A stretch of DNA of 64,000 nucleotides from JAPOQD01 sp964620555 (GCA_964620555.1 CAZUGZ010000001.1:44285-108284), one strand, 5' to 3'. Counted from the stretch's first letter, positions 9,796 to 18,683 are shown. The notes: generated from the letters alone by a model not told the origin. Made by a program: numbers and translations.

Positions 9796-10455
9796 ATGAC
9801 TTCAGCGCACGGGTCGCCGGGTTGGGCCTGGCGGGCAACAGCTATGATTCTCCTGCCGCTGCTTTGCCACGGCGCGTACGGGGTGGACGAACCCCAGCCG
9901 GACGAAATCAGGGAAATCACGGCGACGGCGACCATCATGAGTTGCGACTCGCAAAGGCGGATTGGCCGGGCCCTGCTGCGCGAGCGGCCCTCCGCCGAGG
10001 GCGTGAAGACCGTCGATGTGGAGATCGATGTGCGGCGTGGCCTCAGCGGAGGGAACCATGCCGTTCACATTCACGAAACGGGAGCGTGCGAACCATGTTC
10101 CGCGGCCGGCGGGCACTTTGATCCCGGGCCTCACGGCAACACGAGTCCCGACGGCAACCATCCGTTTCATGCGGGCGATCTGGTGAACCTGAAAGTCTGC
10201 GACCCGTCGGCGGAGGAGTGCGACAGCGAGGGGGAACGGGTCGGCGGAGGTACACTCACGACGCTGACCACTCGCGTCACCCTGTCGGACGGACCGCTGA
10301 CGCTGTTCGACGAGGACGGCAGCGCCTTCATAATCCACACCAAGCCCGACTCCTACTGTCCGGGCGGAGAAGTGGCCGGTTGTGCCGGCGGAAGTCGGGC
10401 CGCCTGCGGGGTGATCGTGAAGGACGCCGGATTGACGAAGCGGGGGCCGGGGTGA
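9796..10455 (+). CDS. sodC: Superoxide dismutase [Cu-Zn], exported
   Basis: Product of 219 residues with a signal peptide (WRATAMILLPLLCHGAYG). The copper ligands lie in HAVHIHETGAC, the zinc-loop histidines in GGHFDPGPHG and NHPFHAGD. The C-terminal His is in FIIHTKPDSY, and the family motif SRAACGVI closes the barrel disulfide. It dismutates superoxide in the periplasm. The loop has an extra Cys pair (GACEPC), and about 25 residues around VCDPSAEECDSEGE look inserted relative to typical SodC. The start is set by GGAGG five bases before the ATG. It stands alone between the Rieske gene and tRNA-Ser. Confidence 0.88.
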   Translation: MTSAHGSPGWAWRATAMILLPLLCHGAYGVDEPQPDEIREITATATIMSCDSQRRIGRALLRERPSAEGVKTVDVEIDVRRGLSGGNHAVHIHETGACEPCSAAGGHFDPGPHGNTSPDGNHPFHAGDLVNLKVCDPSAEECDSEGERVGGGTLTTLTTRVTLSDGPLTLFDEDGSAFIIHTKPDSYCPGGEVAGCAGGSRAACGVIVKDAGLTKRGPG

Positions 10456-10492
10456 TCTGTAAAGAATGTCTCCGGTACAGACCTTGATTTAT

Positions 10493-10583
<91 letters not shown>

Positions 10584-10620
10584 ACACGGGAAGTGAATTC
10601 TACTGAAATTTCGCCACCTG

Positions 10621-11568
10621 TCAGGCGGCTTTTTCGATGGGGTCGGAGAGGGGGTGAAGCGGCGCCGGCGGCAACTCGCGGGTCTGTGCCAACACTTCGA
10701 ACAGGTCGTGGCGCACATGATTCTGCGCCATCTCCTGGCGCAGGAACTGCTCGCTTATGCGGTCCGATTCCAGGCACTCCTTGAGCAGGGCCAGGAAAAA
10801 ATTCTCCTGGTTGCGGTCGGGGTGGGGCTTGTAGTTGCCGAGAAAGGCGTATTCGCCGAACAGGTGACGACGGGCGCGCAGCAGCCAGGCAGCCGGGGGG
10901 AACAGCCGAAAGCGTTCGGCCGGACGCCAGTCGGTGGGCAGTCCGGTCTTCCAGGGCTGAGTCTTGCGGCGCGTGGTGTGCAGCAATCGGGTGGCGGTTG
11001 TGAATCGGTCAAAATCATTCCACTCCGCCTCAAAAAAACCGATGCTGTCGCGGTCCTCCTGCTTCAGACAGATCCATGGCTGATAATCCTGCTCGAGGTC
11101 GAACATGGCGTTGAAGGTGGCTTCCGCATCCCAATGCCGCAGGCGGGCACAGTCCAGCAGCATGACACTGCTGGCAAAGCAGCGGTCGACCAGCCCCTTG
11201 GGACCCGAACGCATCCGGCAGAGGATGGCCTTGCCCTGCATGTCCCGGGACAGTAACTCCCAGACATCAGCGCTGGCGAAAATGTCGGGATCGATGACCA
11301 GCGCCCGGCCCTGGTACCCCATCAACTCGGGTGGCATGAAGCGGGTGGGAGTAAAGGATTGCAGGTCGTCGTTGCGCCAGACGCGTTTGACCCCGTCGCG
11401 CAGGTACAGTTGGCCCTCGCGGGCGGCGAACATGGGGTAGTCGCGGCTGTCGATGATCCTGATTTCAAAGCGGTCGTTATGGCTTGAATAACGCCGCAGG
11501 GCGTATTCGCCGACGATGGCCCCGGTCATCTGCTTGTGATTGGTCTGTATGAAAACGCAGTAGTCCAT
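10621..11568 (-). CDS. Putative glycosyltransferase, copy 1
   Basis: Product of 315 residues. It starts CVFIQTNHKQMTGAIVGEYA and contains VIDPDIF, which resembles the metal/nucleotide-sugar DxD motif of GT-A enzymes. SSVMLLDCARLRHWD and TQPWKTGLP follow. The same blocks occur in the product of 16735-17637, so the two are paralogues flanking the envelope block. No signal peptide or membrane segment is seen. The assignment to a GT-A fold rests on motif resemblance only; donor and acceptor are unknown. It lies downstream of the FkbM methyltransferase in the same direction (71-bp gap) and may share its transcript. The start at 11568 avoids overlapping the FkbM gene. Confidence 0.6.
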   Translation of the reverse strand: MDYCVFIQTNHKQMTGAIVGEYALRRYSSHNDRFEIRIIDSRDYPMFAAREGQLYLRDGVKRVWRNDDLQSFTPTRFMPPELMGYQGRALVIDPDIFASADVWELLSRDMQGKAILCRMRSGPKGLVDRCFASSVMLLDCARLRHWDAEATFNAMFDLEQDYQPWICLKQEDRDSIGFFEAEWNDFDRFTTATRLLHTTRRKTQPWKTGLPTDWRPAERFRLFPPAAWLLRARRHLFGEYAFLGNYKPHPDRNQENFFLALLKECLESDRISEQFLRQEMAQNHVRHDLFEVLAQTRELPPAPLHPLSDPIEKAA

Positions 11569-11639
11569 GGTGGTTTCTGGTCGCTGCCGGAGCCTGCCGA
11601 CTATAGAGGATAGCGTCGGCCATTTCCATTGCCGGCGCG

Positions 11640-12461
11640 TCAGCGCCGGGTGTTCTGATAGAGTATGCGGTTGCGCCTGATGTCGGCGTGGCGCGGAACA
11701 AAGCCGTGATCGTAGAGAAAGACATTGGTCTCGATAAAGGTATGTGCCTGCTGCTGGCCCCGTTCGTAGCCGCAATCCAGCGCCACCCAGTCGATGCGGG
11801 CCAGCGATTTGGTGGCGCCTTCGAGGACTTCCGGCTCCGCTCCCTCGGCTTCCACCTTGAAAATGACGGTTCCCTCCACGCCGGACAGGTCGAGTGCGCC
11901 GTCCAGGGTTACCGCCGGCACCTCGGTGCGCGAGACGGAACCGGGCATGTCGATTATTGAGCTGTCGGCCGACTCCGGTTTGGAGTAGAACGAGAGCGTC
12001 GTCTCTTCGTTCCACAGGGCCTCGCGTCGCGTGCCCGGCTGGCCACCGAAATTGTTCAGGTCGCAGCAGCGCGCCTCCAGCGGCTCTGGTTCGAAGGCAA
12101 TATAGTCGAGTTCATGGGCTCGCGCCCACAGGCCGAGTTCCCCAATATTGGCGCCGGAGTCGACGAACAGGCCGCCATTGCTCAGGTCGATCACTTCCAG
12201 GTGGTACTCGTGGGCGAGGTCGCGTACCCGCCGCATCACCCCGCGCTTGAAGCGGTAGCTGCGCCGCAGCCGGCAGAAATGGATGCGCGTTTCGCCGTCA
12301 TCGGCACGAAATACCGGTTCCCCGGGGAGCGGAGAGATCCGGTGCCGGTTGCCGAGCGCGGCGTAAACAGTATTTGCCAGCAGGCAGTACGGCTTGCGTG
12401 GTATCCGGTTGCGGGTGCTCCGGGCAAAGTTGAGGAGCGCATCAGATTGCAGTTTTTTCAC
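11640..12461 (-). CDS. FkbM family methyltransferase
   Basis: Product of 273 residues with a SAM-binding region GGLFVDSGANIGELGLWA (motif I), then YIAFEPEPLEARCCDLN. The family-typical C-terminal part VIFKVEAEGAEPEVLEGA is present. FkbM-type enzymes O-methylate sugars or other hydroxyls on secreted glycans and lipids. The start is a GTG at 12461 (GTG AAA AAA CTG) without a strong ribosome binding site; an alternative start inside is possible. It probably forms a two-gene unit with the glycosyltransferase-like gene downstream, consistent with decoration of a surface glycan. Confidence 0.82.
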   Translation of the reverse strand: MKKLQSDALLNFARSTRNRIPRKPYCLLANTVYAALGNRHRISPLPGEPVFRADDGETRIHFCRLRRSYRFKRGVMRRVRDLAHEYHLEVIDLSNGGLFVDSGANIGELGLWARAHELDYIAFEPEPLEARCCDLNNFGGQPGTRREALWNEETTLSFYSKPESADSSIIDMPGSVSRTEVPAVTLDGALDLSGVEGTVIFKVEAEGAEPEVLEGATKSLARIDWVALDCGYERGQQQAHTFIETNVFLYDHGFVPRHADIRRNRILYQNTRR

Positions 12462-12665
12462 GTCGATACACTGTCCGGAGGCGGCAATGAAAGCGCCGGG
12501 CGCTGAAATGGTTGGCTGATGGCAGCGGCGAATAGTGGACTAGTTCGGGGTTGATTTCCAGTAGGGGATTGCCGGCACCGCCCGCGGTTGACTCGCATGG
12601 GGGGGTATGGATAATTCGCGGCCTATGAGGGAATACCCATCGATACCGTCAGTTCGATTTTCAGT

Positions 12666-13958
12666 TTGAACGGTTCCCGTTTCGCGACCATCAATTCACT
12701 ATCCTGGCTGGTCATGCTCATGCTGGCCACGGTTTACGTCGTTCCCATGCCCTTCGATGCCCTGTTCTTCGGGGTGCTGCTGTACGCGCTGTGCAAACTG
12801 CCCGCCGGTGAGCGCAACCACTGGCAGATAACCGGCGACCCCCTGTTCTGGCTGGGCACCGCACTGCTGGCTTACCTGAGTCTGAGCACGCTGTGGTCGG
12901 TGGAGGTCAGTGTGAAAGGTGTCGGGCAGGTGTGGCTGCGGGCGGCAATGGCCGCCACTTTCGTTCTTGCAGTGGTGATAGTGATCGGTCGGCGCGCAGA
13001 CTTTGGTGTCGCGCTGAGTCGGGCGGTGGTGGCGGGGGCAGTGGCCGGTGCCGCAATCGCCCTGTTCTGTTACCTGGTCGAGCCTCCCGGGGATGGCCGC
13101 CTGCAGGGTTTGCTCCGCTTCGACAACGCCGGCCGCGCCGGGCGCATATTTTGTGCCGCGCTGCCCTTTGCCTTGACCCTGCTGTTTGCCGATCATCGCC
13201 ACTGGCGGGTGTTGGGCGCTTTCGCCGTGCTCATCCTCTGCCTGGCGACCTTGTTGACGGATACCAGGGCGGCGTGGCTGGCCGCCGCGACTTGCCTGGC
13301 GGTTTACGGTATCGCCGTGCTGCGGCCACGGCTGCACCGCCTGCTGGCGGGCCTGGCGGGCGCGGCGGCGCTGGCCCTGGGTATTTTCTACCTGGCGCTG
13401 CACAACCTCGACCTGTACGCCCTGATTTTACCGCGCGGAGGGAGTCTGCGGCTGGATATCTGGTCTGCTGCCACAGCAGACCTGATCGCCAGCAAGCCGT
13501 GGTACGGCTGGGGCCATCTCACCGATTACTGGACCACCGTTGGTGACCGGGAGATTCGAGGTACCCACAACATGTACCTGACGGTGCTGTGGCAGGGTGG
13601 CCTGATCGGGCTGCTGCTGTTCGTCGGGACCCTGTTGGGTGTCGGGCTGCGCTTGACGAGATACCTGGATGACGTGAATGCGCGAATCGGCCTGAGCCTG
13701 CTGGCGGCAGGGTGCGTGGCCTTTGTATTCGGCGGCGACAGGATCATCGAAAAGATCGAATTTGTGCTGTTTGTGCTTTGGCTGCCACTGGGCATCGCCC
13801 TGTCGCTGCGATTGAAAAGCACCGCAGGAATGGCCCCGATGATGCAACGCGGGCCCCGCGTCCAGTCACCTACCGGAATACCCCCCGTCGATACAGCCGC
13901 CAGAAAAACCCCCAGCAGTAGAGAAGTGGTCGCTCCCGCACGCGTGGTGGAATGCTGA
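12666..13958 (+). CDS. O-antigen ligase-like polytopic membrane protein
   Basis: Protein of about 430 residues with roughly ten to twelve hydrophobic segments. A large loop carries SKPWYGWGHLTDYW and THNMYLTVLWQGGLIGLLLF, the pattern of the Wzy_C region of O-antigen ligases and polymerases (periplasmic loop with conserved His, then a TM). The family joins lipid-linked glycan to lipid A core or to other acceptors. The apparent start is TTG at 12666 without a clear ribosome binding site; ATG at 12715 is an alternative. Its last 89 bp overlap the end of the convergent Tam41-like gene, so its hydrophilic C-terminal tail is coded by both strands. Confidence 0.75.
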   Translation: MNGSRFATINSLSWLVMLMLATVYVVPMPFDALFFGVLLYALCKLPAGERNHWQITGDPLFWLGTALLAYLSLSTLWSVEVSVKGVGQVWLRAAMAATFVLAVVIVIGRRADFGVALSRAVVAGAVAGAAIALFCYLVEPPGDGRLQGLLRFDNAGRAGRIFCAALPFALTLLFADHRHWRVLGAFAVLILCLATLLTDTRAAWLAAATCLAVYGIAVLRPRLHRLLAGLAGAAALALGIFYLALHNLDLYALILPRGGSLRLDIWSAATADLIASKPWYGWGHLTDYWTTVGDREIRGTHNMYLTVLWQGGLIGLLLFVGTLLGVGLRLTRYLDDVNARIGLSLLAAGCVAFVFGGDRIIEKIEFVLFVLWLPLGIALSLRLKSTAGMAPMMQRGPRVQSPTGIPPVDTAARKTPSSREVVAPARVVEC

Positions 13959-14805
13959 TCTGCTGACCGGAGTGGCGTTCCAGTTTCCAGGCGATGTAGT
14001 CGAGCCCGCCGTCAAAAGTGAACAATGCCTTGAGCAGGCGCAGCACCGAGCGCGCCTTGCCGAGGACGACTCGCAACGGCCATGCCAGCCGGGCGCGGGC
14101 ACGTTGCAGAGCGGTGCAGTGGCTGCGGTAGTGGCTTTGGCCGGCGTCGCTCCACAGTTCCAGTGCCAGTCCCTGCGCCTGCGCCAGGCGGGTTACCTGC
14201 TCGAAATGCCCGCTGCCACTGGCACTCAGTTGCCCGGCACGGCTGTCGCGTTCGGCGCGCAGTTCGGTGCGGTAGCTCAACCACAGGCTGTGCTGCCAGA
14301 GTTGTTGCACTGTGCCGCTGGCGGGCAGCGTGGGCAGTCCGGCCCGTAACAGGGTAGTGACCGCACGCAGCAGGCATTCCCTCACCTGGCGGCCGCTGTC
14401 CTGGTCGCGCTGCCAGGCAATGGCAACCGGCTGCGCAAAACGCCCCCAAAAATAGGATTCCAGGGTGGTGCCGCCGGTAGCGCGGGCCAATTGCGCGGAG
14501 GACAGCAGCGCGTACTTGCAGCGCACCACCCGCTGCCGGTGCGTCGTCTCGGCGTAGAACACATTGGGTGGCAACAGCCAGTTGGCGGTGGCCGAAAGCC
14601 CCGCCCCGTAGGCCGAACGATAGTCGTCGCAGATCAGGTACAGGTCCAGCAAACCGTCGTGAATGTCGCCACTGCGCAGACACGAGCCATACACCAGGAC
14701 ACAGTTGATGGCGCCGCGGTACCGCTCCAGCAGTGGCGCCAGTAGTGCGGCCAGGGCCGGGTCGGTGTCCGCGCTGGGTCCGGCGATGGTGGGAAAGCCG
14801 CTCAT
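13870..14805 (-). CDS. Tam41/Mmp37-like phosphatidate cytidylyltransferase (CDP-DAG synthase)
   Basis: Product of 311 residues with a nucleotidyltransferase core: VLVYGSCLRSGD (G40-S41), then LLDLYLICDD (D54). CKYALLSSAQL, SYFWGRFAQPVAIAW and a C-terminal LKALFTFDGGLDYIAWKLER follow. In the same order these resemble blocks I recall from mitochondrial TAMM41 (AYGSGV, LDFVFTVDD, IKYGVIS, YIAGRLQKPVKI, TKGIFTAG). That enzyme makes CDP-diacylglycerol from phosphatidate and CTP. The gene overlaps the diacylglycerol kinase stop by ATGA (14802-14805), which fits kinase making PA and this enzyme activating it. The match is by eye; a different nucleotidyl transfer remains possible. Confidence 0.68.
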   Translation of the reverse strand: MSGFPTIAGPSADTDPALAALLAPLLERYRGAINCVLVYGSCLRSGDIHDGLLDLYLICDDYRSAYGAGLSATANWLLPPNVFYAETTHRQRVVRCKYALLSSAQLARATGGTTLESYFWGRFAQPVAIAWQRDQDSGRQVRECLLRAVTTLLRAGLPTLPASGTVQQLWQHSLWLSYRTELRAERDSRAGQLSASGSGHFEQVTRLAQAQGLALELWSDAGQSHYRSHCTALQRARARLAWPLRVVLGKARSVLRLLKALFTFDGGLDYIAWKLERHSGQQISIPPRVRERPLLYCWGFFWRLYRRGVFR

Positions 14806-15752
14806 AACCTGATGAAAGTGACCGGTTGGCTGGCGCTGATGGTGATCGTACCGTCAGCGGCTCGGCTGCGCAGTATCTCTCCATCCAGGTTGAACTCGGA
14901 GTCCAGCCGCAAGGTGATGTGGTCGGAGTTGTAGCTGAAGTAGCCGTATTCGGGCCGGGCGAAGCGATTGGGCCTGCCCCGTAGAATGGATTGCAGGCTG
15001 TACAGCAATCGCCGGCAGTGCTGCTCGATCACGGTCGTTCTCAGGGCCCCTGGCTCCCGACCCCAGAACGGATTGCTGCCCAGGAACAGGCGTTGCAGGC
15101 TGCTGATGAGGAGAACCAGGGCCTGGTGGTGGCCCGATAGCTGCTGTAACTGAAGTTCCACGTCTACCGGACGGTGAAATTGCGCCTCCCTGCGCAGCAG
15201 GCCCCAAATGGTGCGCAGCACCCCGAGGGCGACACTGAAATCGTCGCGCAGACCTCGCGAATGCAGTTCCCGATGTGCGTATTCGGTACCCTGGATAACC
15301 GCCCCGGCGCCCAGGAACATGCCGTAGTGGGGTGGGCTGTCCGGGTCGATACAGACTCGCATCATCACCCGTTGAATGCGCTCGGATGGCACCGGATCAC
15401 CGTTGCTCCAGGCGCAGAACTTTTTCAGGGCGGTTGCCGGAGTGCCGCGCACACCGACATCGCCGGCGCTCATGTTGGCGGTGCCCGCGGGCAGCAGAAG
15501 CACCGGCGGCAACTCGTTGAAGACCCGCTGTTCCAGGGCGTGGCCCAGCGTGGCAGCGAGCGTGCCGTCGCCCCCGTTGATGGCCAACGCCTGCAGTGGC
15601 TGTCGCCGCAGGCGGTCGAGAGCGGCTGCTATCTGCTGCGCATCGTCGGTAACGCAGTGGACAATATTGGGCTGGTCATCCAGCCGGCGCGTCCAGCGCT
15701 CGAAGCGGTCCCGGTTGTGGCCACTGTTCGGATTGCTGATCAGGCCGATCAA
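14802..15752 (-). CDS. Diacylglycerol/lipid kinase family protein
   Basis: Product of 316 residues with the DAGK catalytic signature. ISNPNSG is at residues 5-11, the ATP-binding NGGDGT at 59-64 and LPAGTANMSA after it. The C-terminal lobe typical of YegS/DgkB-like lipid kinases follows. It would phosphorylate diacylglycerol or a similar lipid with ATP at the cytoplasmic face. Start and stop both overlap their neighbours by ATGA (15749-15752 and 14802-14805), so it is the middle gene of a translationally coupled three-gene operon: exported protein, lipid kinase, Tam41-like cytidylyltransferase. Confidence 0.88.
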   Translation of the reverse strand: MIGLISNPNSGHNRDRFERWTRRLDDQPNIVHCVTDDAQQIAAALDRLRRQPLQALAINGGDGTLAATLGHALEQRVFNELPPVLLLPAGTANMSAGDVGVRGTPATALKKFCAWSNGDPVPSERIQRVMMRVCIDPDSPPHYGMFLGAGAVIQGTEYAHRELHSRGLRDDFSVALGVLRTIWGLLRREAQFHRPVDVELQLQQLSGHHQALVLLISSLQRLFLGSNPFWGREPGALRTTVIEQHCRRLLYSLQSILRGRPNRFARPEYGYFSYNSDHITLRLDSEFNLDGEILRSRAADGTITISASQPVTFIRL

Positions 15753-16609
15753 AGGCTGGCACCGGACAGATCGATATGGGTCTCGCCGAAATGGGGTACC
15801 CGCCCGGAAATTCGCAGCGGCAGGCGAGTTTCCCGGTCCACCAGGAAATACACCTGGTCGCGCAAGCCCATCAACTCAAAATCGTTCTGCTCGGGCTGCC
15901 GTACCGGCACTACCTGCAGTTCGATGCGGTCCGCGGAGACGGTCCCTTCCACCAGTTGCCCTCCTTCTCCCTGCAATCGGTAGCGAACGGCAACTGGCTG
16001 TTGGCCCTGGTTGCGCAACGTTGCCCGGTAAAAATTGTGGTCGGTGTGCAAATAGACTGTCAGGCTGTTGTCTACCGCGGTCAATTCGCCGGCAGTTGCC
16101 AATAGCAGCAGAGCGTACGGTGTCAGCAGGGGAGCGTCCATTTCGGGCAGGGCCAGTGACTCGCTGCTGGTGTCACTCCACTGCTGGTGGGGCAAGCGGT
16201 GTTCGCCCTGGGCCGGTTCCCTGCGCTGCCGCAGAATGTTCTCGGCCGCGTAGTCGAAGGACTTGAAACGCCGGTTCAGGCGGCCTTCGCTATAGCGCCG
16301 TTTGGCAAGTATGTTGCCGCGTGGAGAGGCCAGCAGCAGGGTAACCTGTTCCCGATTGTGTCGCCCCAGGCTGGCGTCCACCTGCAACTGCCAGTGGCAG
16401 CTTCCCCGCGCGTTGCGAACCGGCTGCAGTGCCAATTCGGCGGTGACGCCTCCCAGCGGAGAGGCCTGGTGATAATGCAGCGTTTGCCAGGGTGGAGCGG
16501 CAGTTGCCGGCGCGGCCATCGGCAGTAGCCAACAGCTGACGACAACGGCTGCGCAAAGGCTTGCGATGTTCCGTTCCGGCAGATGGCGCTGCCACTTCAT
16601 CAGCTTCAT
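15749..16609 (-). CDS. Exported protein of unknown function, first gene of the lipid-kinase operon
   Basis: Product of 286 residues with a signal peptide (CAAVVVSCWLLPMAAPATA, likely cut after ATAA). The mature part looks beta-rich with YLHTDHNFYRATLRNQGQQ and ends with VDRETRLPLRISGRVPHFG, a pattern that recalls DUF3108-type periplasmic lipoprotein-localisation-like folds. That resemblance is tentative. No catalytic motif is visible. Its ATGA overlap with the lipid kinase implies a shared job, perhaps binding or sensing a periplasmic lipid. It is divergent from the glycosyltransferase paralogue at 16735. Confidence 0.6.
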   Translation of the reverse strand: MKLMKWQRHLPERNIASLCAAVVVSCWLLPMAAPATAAPPWQTLHYHQASPLGGVTAELALQPVRNARGSCHWQLQVDASLGRHNREQVTLLLASPRGNILAKRRYSEGRLNRRFKSFDYAAENILRQRREPAQGEHRLPHQQWSDTSSESLALPEMDAPLLTPYALLLLATAGELTAVDNSLTVYLHTDHNFYRATLRNQGQQPVAVRYRLQGEGGQLVEGTVSADRIELQVVPVRQPEQNDFELMGLRDQVYFLVDRETRLPLRISGRVPHFGETHIDLSGASL

Positions 16610-16734
16610 GTCGGATACGCAATGGCACGGAACGGGCCGTCCAATCTATCACAAGCTTGAGAGCGGGGCGATCATCTTGTAGCCTGCACCCCTGTTGCAG
16701 TGCCCGCCCGCACTGCCAGTGAGGAGGCCGATTT

Positions 16735-17637
16735 GTGACCAACTGCGTCTTCATCCACACCAACGAGCGTCAGTGGCTGGGCGCACTGGTTGCCGAGTAT
16801 TCGCTGCGCCGCAACAGTCGCACTGCGGACGAGTTTGAAGTCCGGTTGCTGCATACCCGTGACTTCGACTATCTCAGTGCGCGCGAAGGCCAGGACTACC
16901 TGCGTGCCGGCAGTTCACGCACCTGGCGCATGGACGATCTGCAATCCTTTACTCCCTTGCGTTTTCTGCCTCCCGCGCTGATGCAGTGGCAGGGCCGGGC
17001 AGTGGTGATGGACCCCGACATTTTTGCGGTGGGCGATATCTGTGAACTGCTGGGCCGCGATATGGAGGGCGCCGCGGTGATGGGCAGGCACCGCTACCGG
17101 CAGGCTGCCAAGCAACACCTCGTGGCTACCAGCGTCATGCTGCTGGACTGTGCCCGGCTGCGGCATTGGGATGGGCCAGCCCAGTTCGAGGAACTGTTCC
17201 GATTCGAGCGCGATTACAAGGAGTGGATGGTACTGGCCCATGAGGACCCGGCCAATGTCGGCTTTCTGGAGCCCTGCTGGAACGACTTCGACCACTTCGA
17301 TGACGACACCCGGCTGCTGCACAACACCAAGCGTCGCACCCAGCCCTGGAAGACCGGTCTGCCGGTGGACTACACGCCCGCCGACAAATTCAAGCGCCTG
17401 CCGCTGCTGCGGCGGCTAAACCGCGCCCGCGCCCGCTGGCTGGGGGAATACGCGCTGCTGGGGCGCTACCGCCAGCATCCCGACCAGCGCCAACAGGACT
17501 ACTTTTTTGGCCTGCTCAAGGAATGCCTCGACTGCGGCCAACTGACGGAAGGCCTGCTCAGGGAAGAAATTGCCCGTCGCCACCTGCGCCCCGACGCACT
17601 GCAGGTGTTGGCGCGCACTCCCGACCTGCGGCACTGA
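16735..17637 (+). CDS. Putative glycosyltransferase, copy 2
   Basis: Product of 300 residues, paralogous to the 10621-11568 product. Shared blocks are CVFIHTNERQWLGALVAEYS, DDLQSFTPLRFLPPALM, VMDPDIFAVGD (DxD-like), TSVMLLDCARLRHWDGP and TQPWKTGLPVDY. Lack of signal peptide or TM suggests a cytoplasmic enzyme. The start is GTG at 16735 after GAGGAGG. Presence of two copies on either side of the membrane ligase, FkbM and lipid genes suggests two related glycosyl transfers in one surface-glycan pathway. The function is inferred, not demonstrated by a recognised family motif set. Confidence 0.6.
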   Translation: MTNCVFIHTNERQWLGALVAEYSLRRNSRTADEFEVRLLHTRDFDYLSAREGQDYLRAGSSRTWRMDDLQSFTPLRFLPPALMQWQGRAVVMDPDIFAVGDICELLGRDMEGAAVMGRHRYRQAAKQHLVATSVMLLDCARLRHWDGPAQFEELFRFERDYKEWMVLAHEDPANVGFLEPCWNDFDHFDDDTRLLHNTKRRTQPWKTGLPVDYTPADKFKRLPLLRRLNRARARWLGEYALLGRYRQHPDQRQQDYFFGLLKECLDCGQLTEGLLREEIARRHLRPDALQVLARTPDLRH

Positions 17638-17678
17638 TTCAGCATCATCCAGGACCTCAAAAGACACGGAATTCCGTC

Positions 17679-17707
17679 TTGTATTGCCGTGGTCGGATAG
17701 GTAGAAT
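17679..17707 (+). promoter_or_regulatory. Sigma-70-like promoter of rplM-rpsI
   Basis: TTGTAT (17679-17684), a 17-bp spacer and TAGAAT (17702-17707) lie about 40 bp before the rplM ATG. Spacing is ideal and both hexamers match the consensus well. Confidence 0.6.
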
Positions 17708-17746
17708 CGCCGCTCTCAAAACGGAAGGCCCGGCAAGGCAGGAACA

Positions 17747-18175
17747 ATGAAAACCTACAGCGCCAAGGCGCACCTGGTCGAGCGCGACTGGTACCTGGTG
17801 GATGCGGAGGAAAAGACGCTGGGCCGTCTGGCCAGCGGAATCGCACACCGCCTGCGCGGCAAGCACAAGGCCGAGTACACGCCACACGTCGATACGGGTG
17901 ATTACATCGTCGTTATCAACGCCGCCAAAGTGAAAGTCAGCGGCAACAAGCGCAGTGACAAAATCTATCATCACCACAGTGGATACCCGGGTGGGCTCAA
18001 GTCCATTTCCTTTGAGAAACTGTTGGACAAGGCTCCCGAGAAGGTGCTTTCGCGTGCGGTAAAAGGCATGCTGCCCCGCAACCCCCTGGGTCGGGCCATG
18101 TTCAGGAAACTGAAAATCTATGCGGGTAGCGAGCATCCCCATGCCGCCCAGCAACCACGCCCGCTCAACATCTAA
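17747..18175 (+). CDS. rplM: 50S ribosomal protein L13
   Basis: Full-length L13 (142 residues), starting MKTYSAKAHLVERDWYLVDA and carrying the family signature GMLPRNPLGRAMFRKLKIYAG near the C-terminus. It is an early-assembly protein binding 23S rRNA. The next gene, rpsI, begins 8 bp later, the usual rplM-rpsI pair. Translation probably starts at this ATG, preceded by GGCAGGAAC. Confidence 0.98.
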   Translation: MKTYSAKAHLVERDWYLVDAEEKTLGRLASGIAHRLRGKHKAEYTPHVDTGDYIVVINAAKVKVSGNKRSDKIYHHHSGYPGGLKSISFEKLLDKAPEKVLSRAVKGMLPRNPLGRAMFRKLKIYAGSEHPHAAQQPRPLNI

Positions 18176-18183
18176 GGACTGCC

Positions 18184-18576
18184 ATGCCAGCCAAGCAATA
18201 TTACGGAACCGGTCGCCGCAAGACCTCGACAGCTCGAGTGTTCCTGCGCACCGGGAAGGGCAGCATCACTATCAACCGCCGTCCTCTCGACCAGTACTTC
18301 GGCCGCGAGGTGGCACGCATGATCGTACGCCAGCCTCTGCAACTGGCTGATCTGGAGTCCAATTTTGACATCCGGGTCACAGTCAACGGCGGTGGCAGTT
18401 TCGGTCAGGCCGGCGCCATTCGGCACGGCATTACCCGGGCACTGTTGCACTACGATGAATCGTTGCGCCCCACGTTGCGCGCCGCGGGTTTTGTTACCCG
18501 GGACGCGCGCGAGGTCGAACGCAAGAAGGTCGGTTTGCGCAAGGCGCGCAAACGCCCGCAGTATTCCAAGCGATAA
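18184..18576 (+). CDS. rpsI: 30S ribosomal protein S9
   Basis: Full-length S9 (130 residues). YYGTGRRKTSTARVFLR lies at the N-terminus and the basic tail ends RKARKRPQYSKR, which reaches the decoding centre and contacts P-site tRNA. It forms the rplM-rpsI operon. A 107-bp gap separates it from petA. Confidence 0.98.
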   Translation: MPAKQYYGTGRRKTSTARVFLRTGKGSITINRRPLDQYFGREVARMIVRQPLQLADLESNFDIRVTVNGGGSFGQAGAIRHGITRALLHYDESLRPTLRAAGFVTRDAREVERKKVGLRKARKRPQYSKR

Positions 18577-18683
18577 CTGCCAGTCGTGTACGGTGGCATT
18601 CGGGGTCATTGTGGCGGCGTTCCATGCCTTGTATCTGAATGCCGATATCAACAACGGAAATGTAGACGGGGGAATATCCAGTA

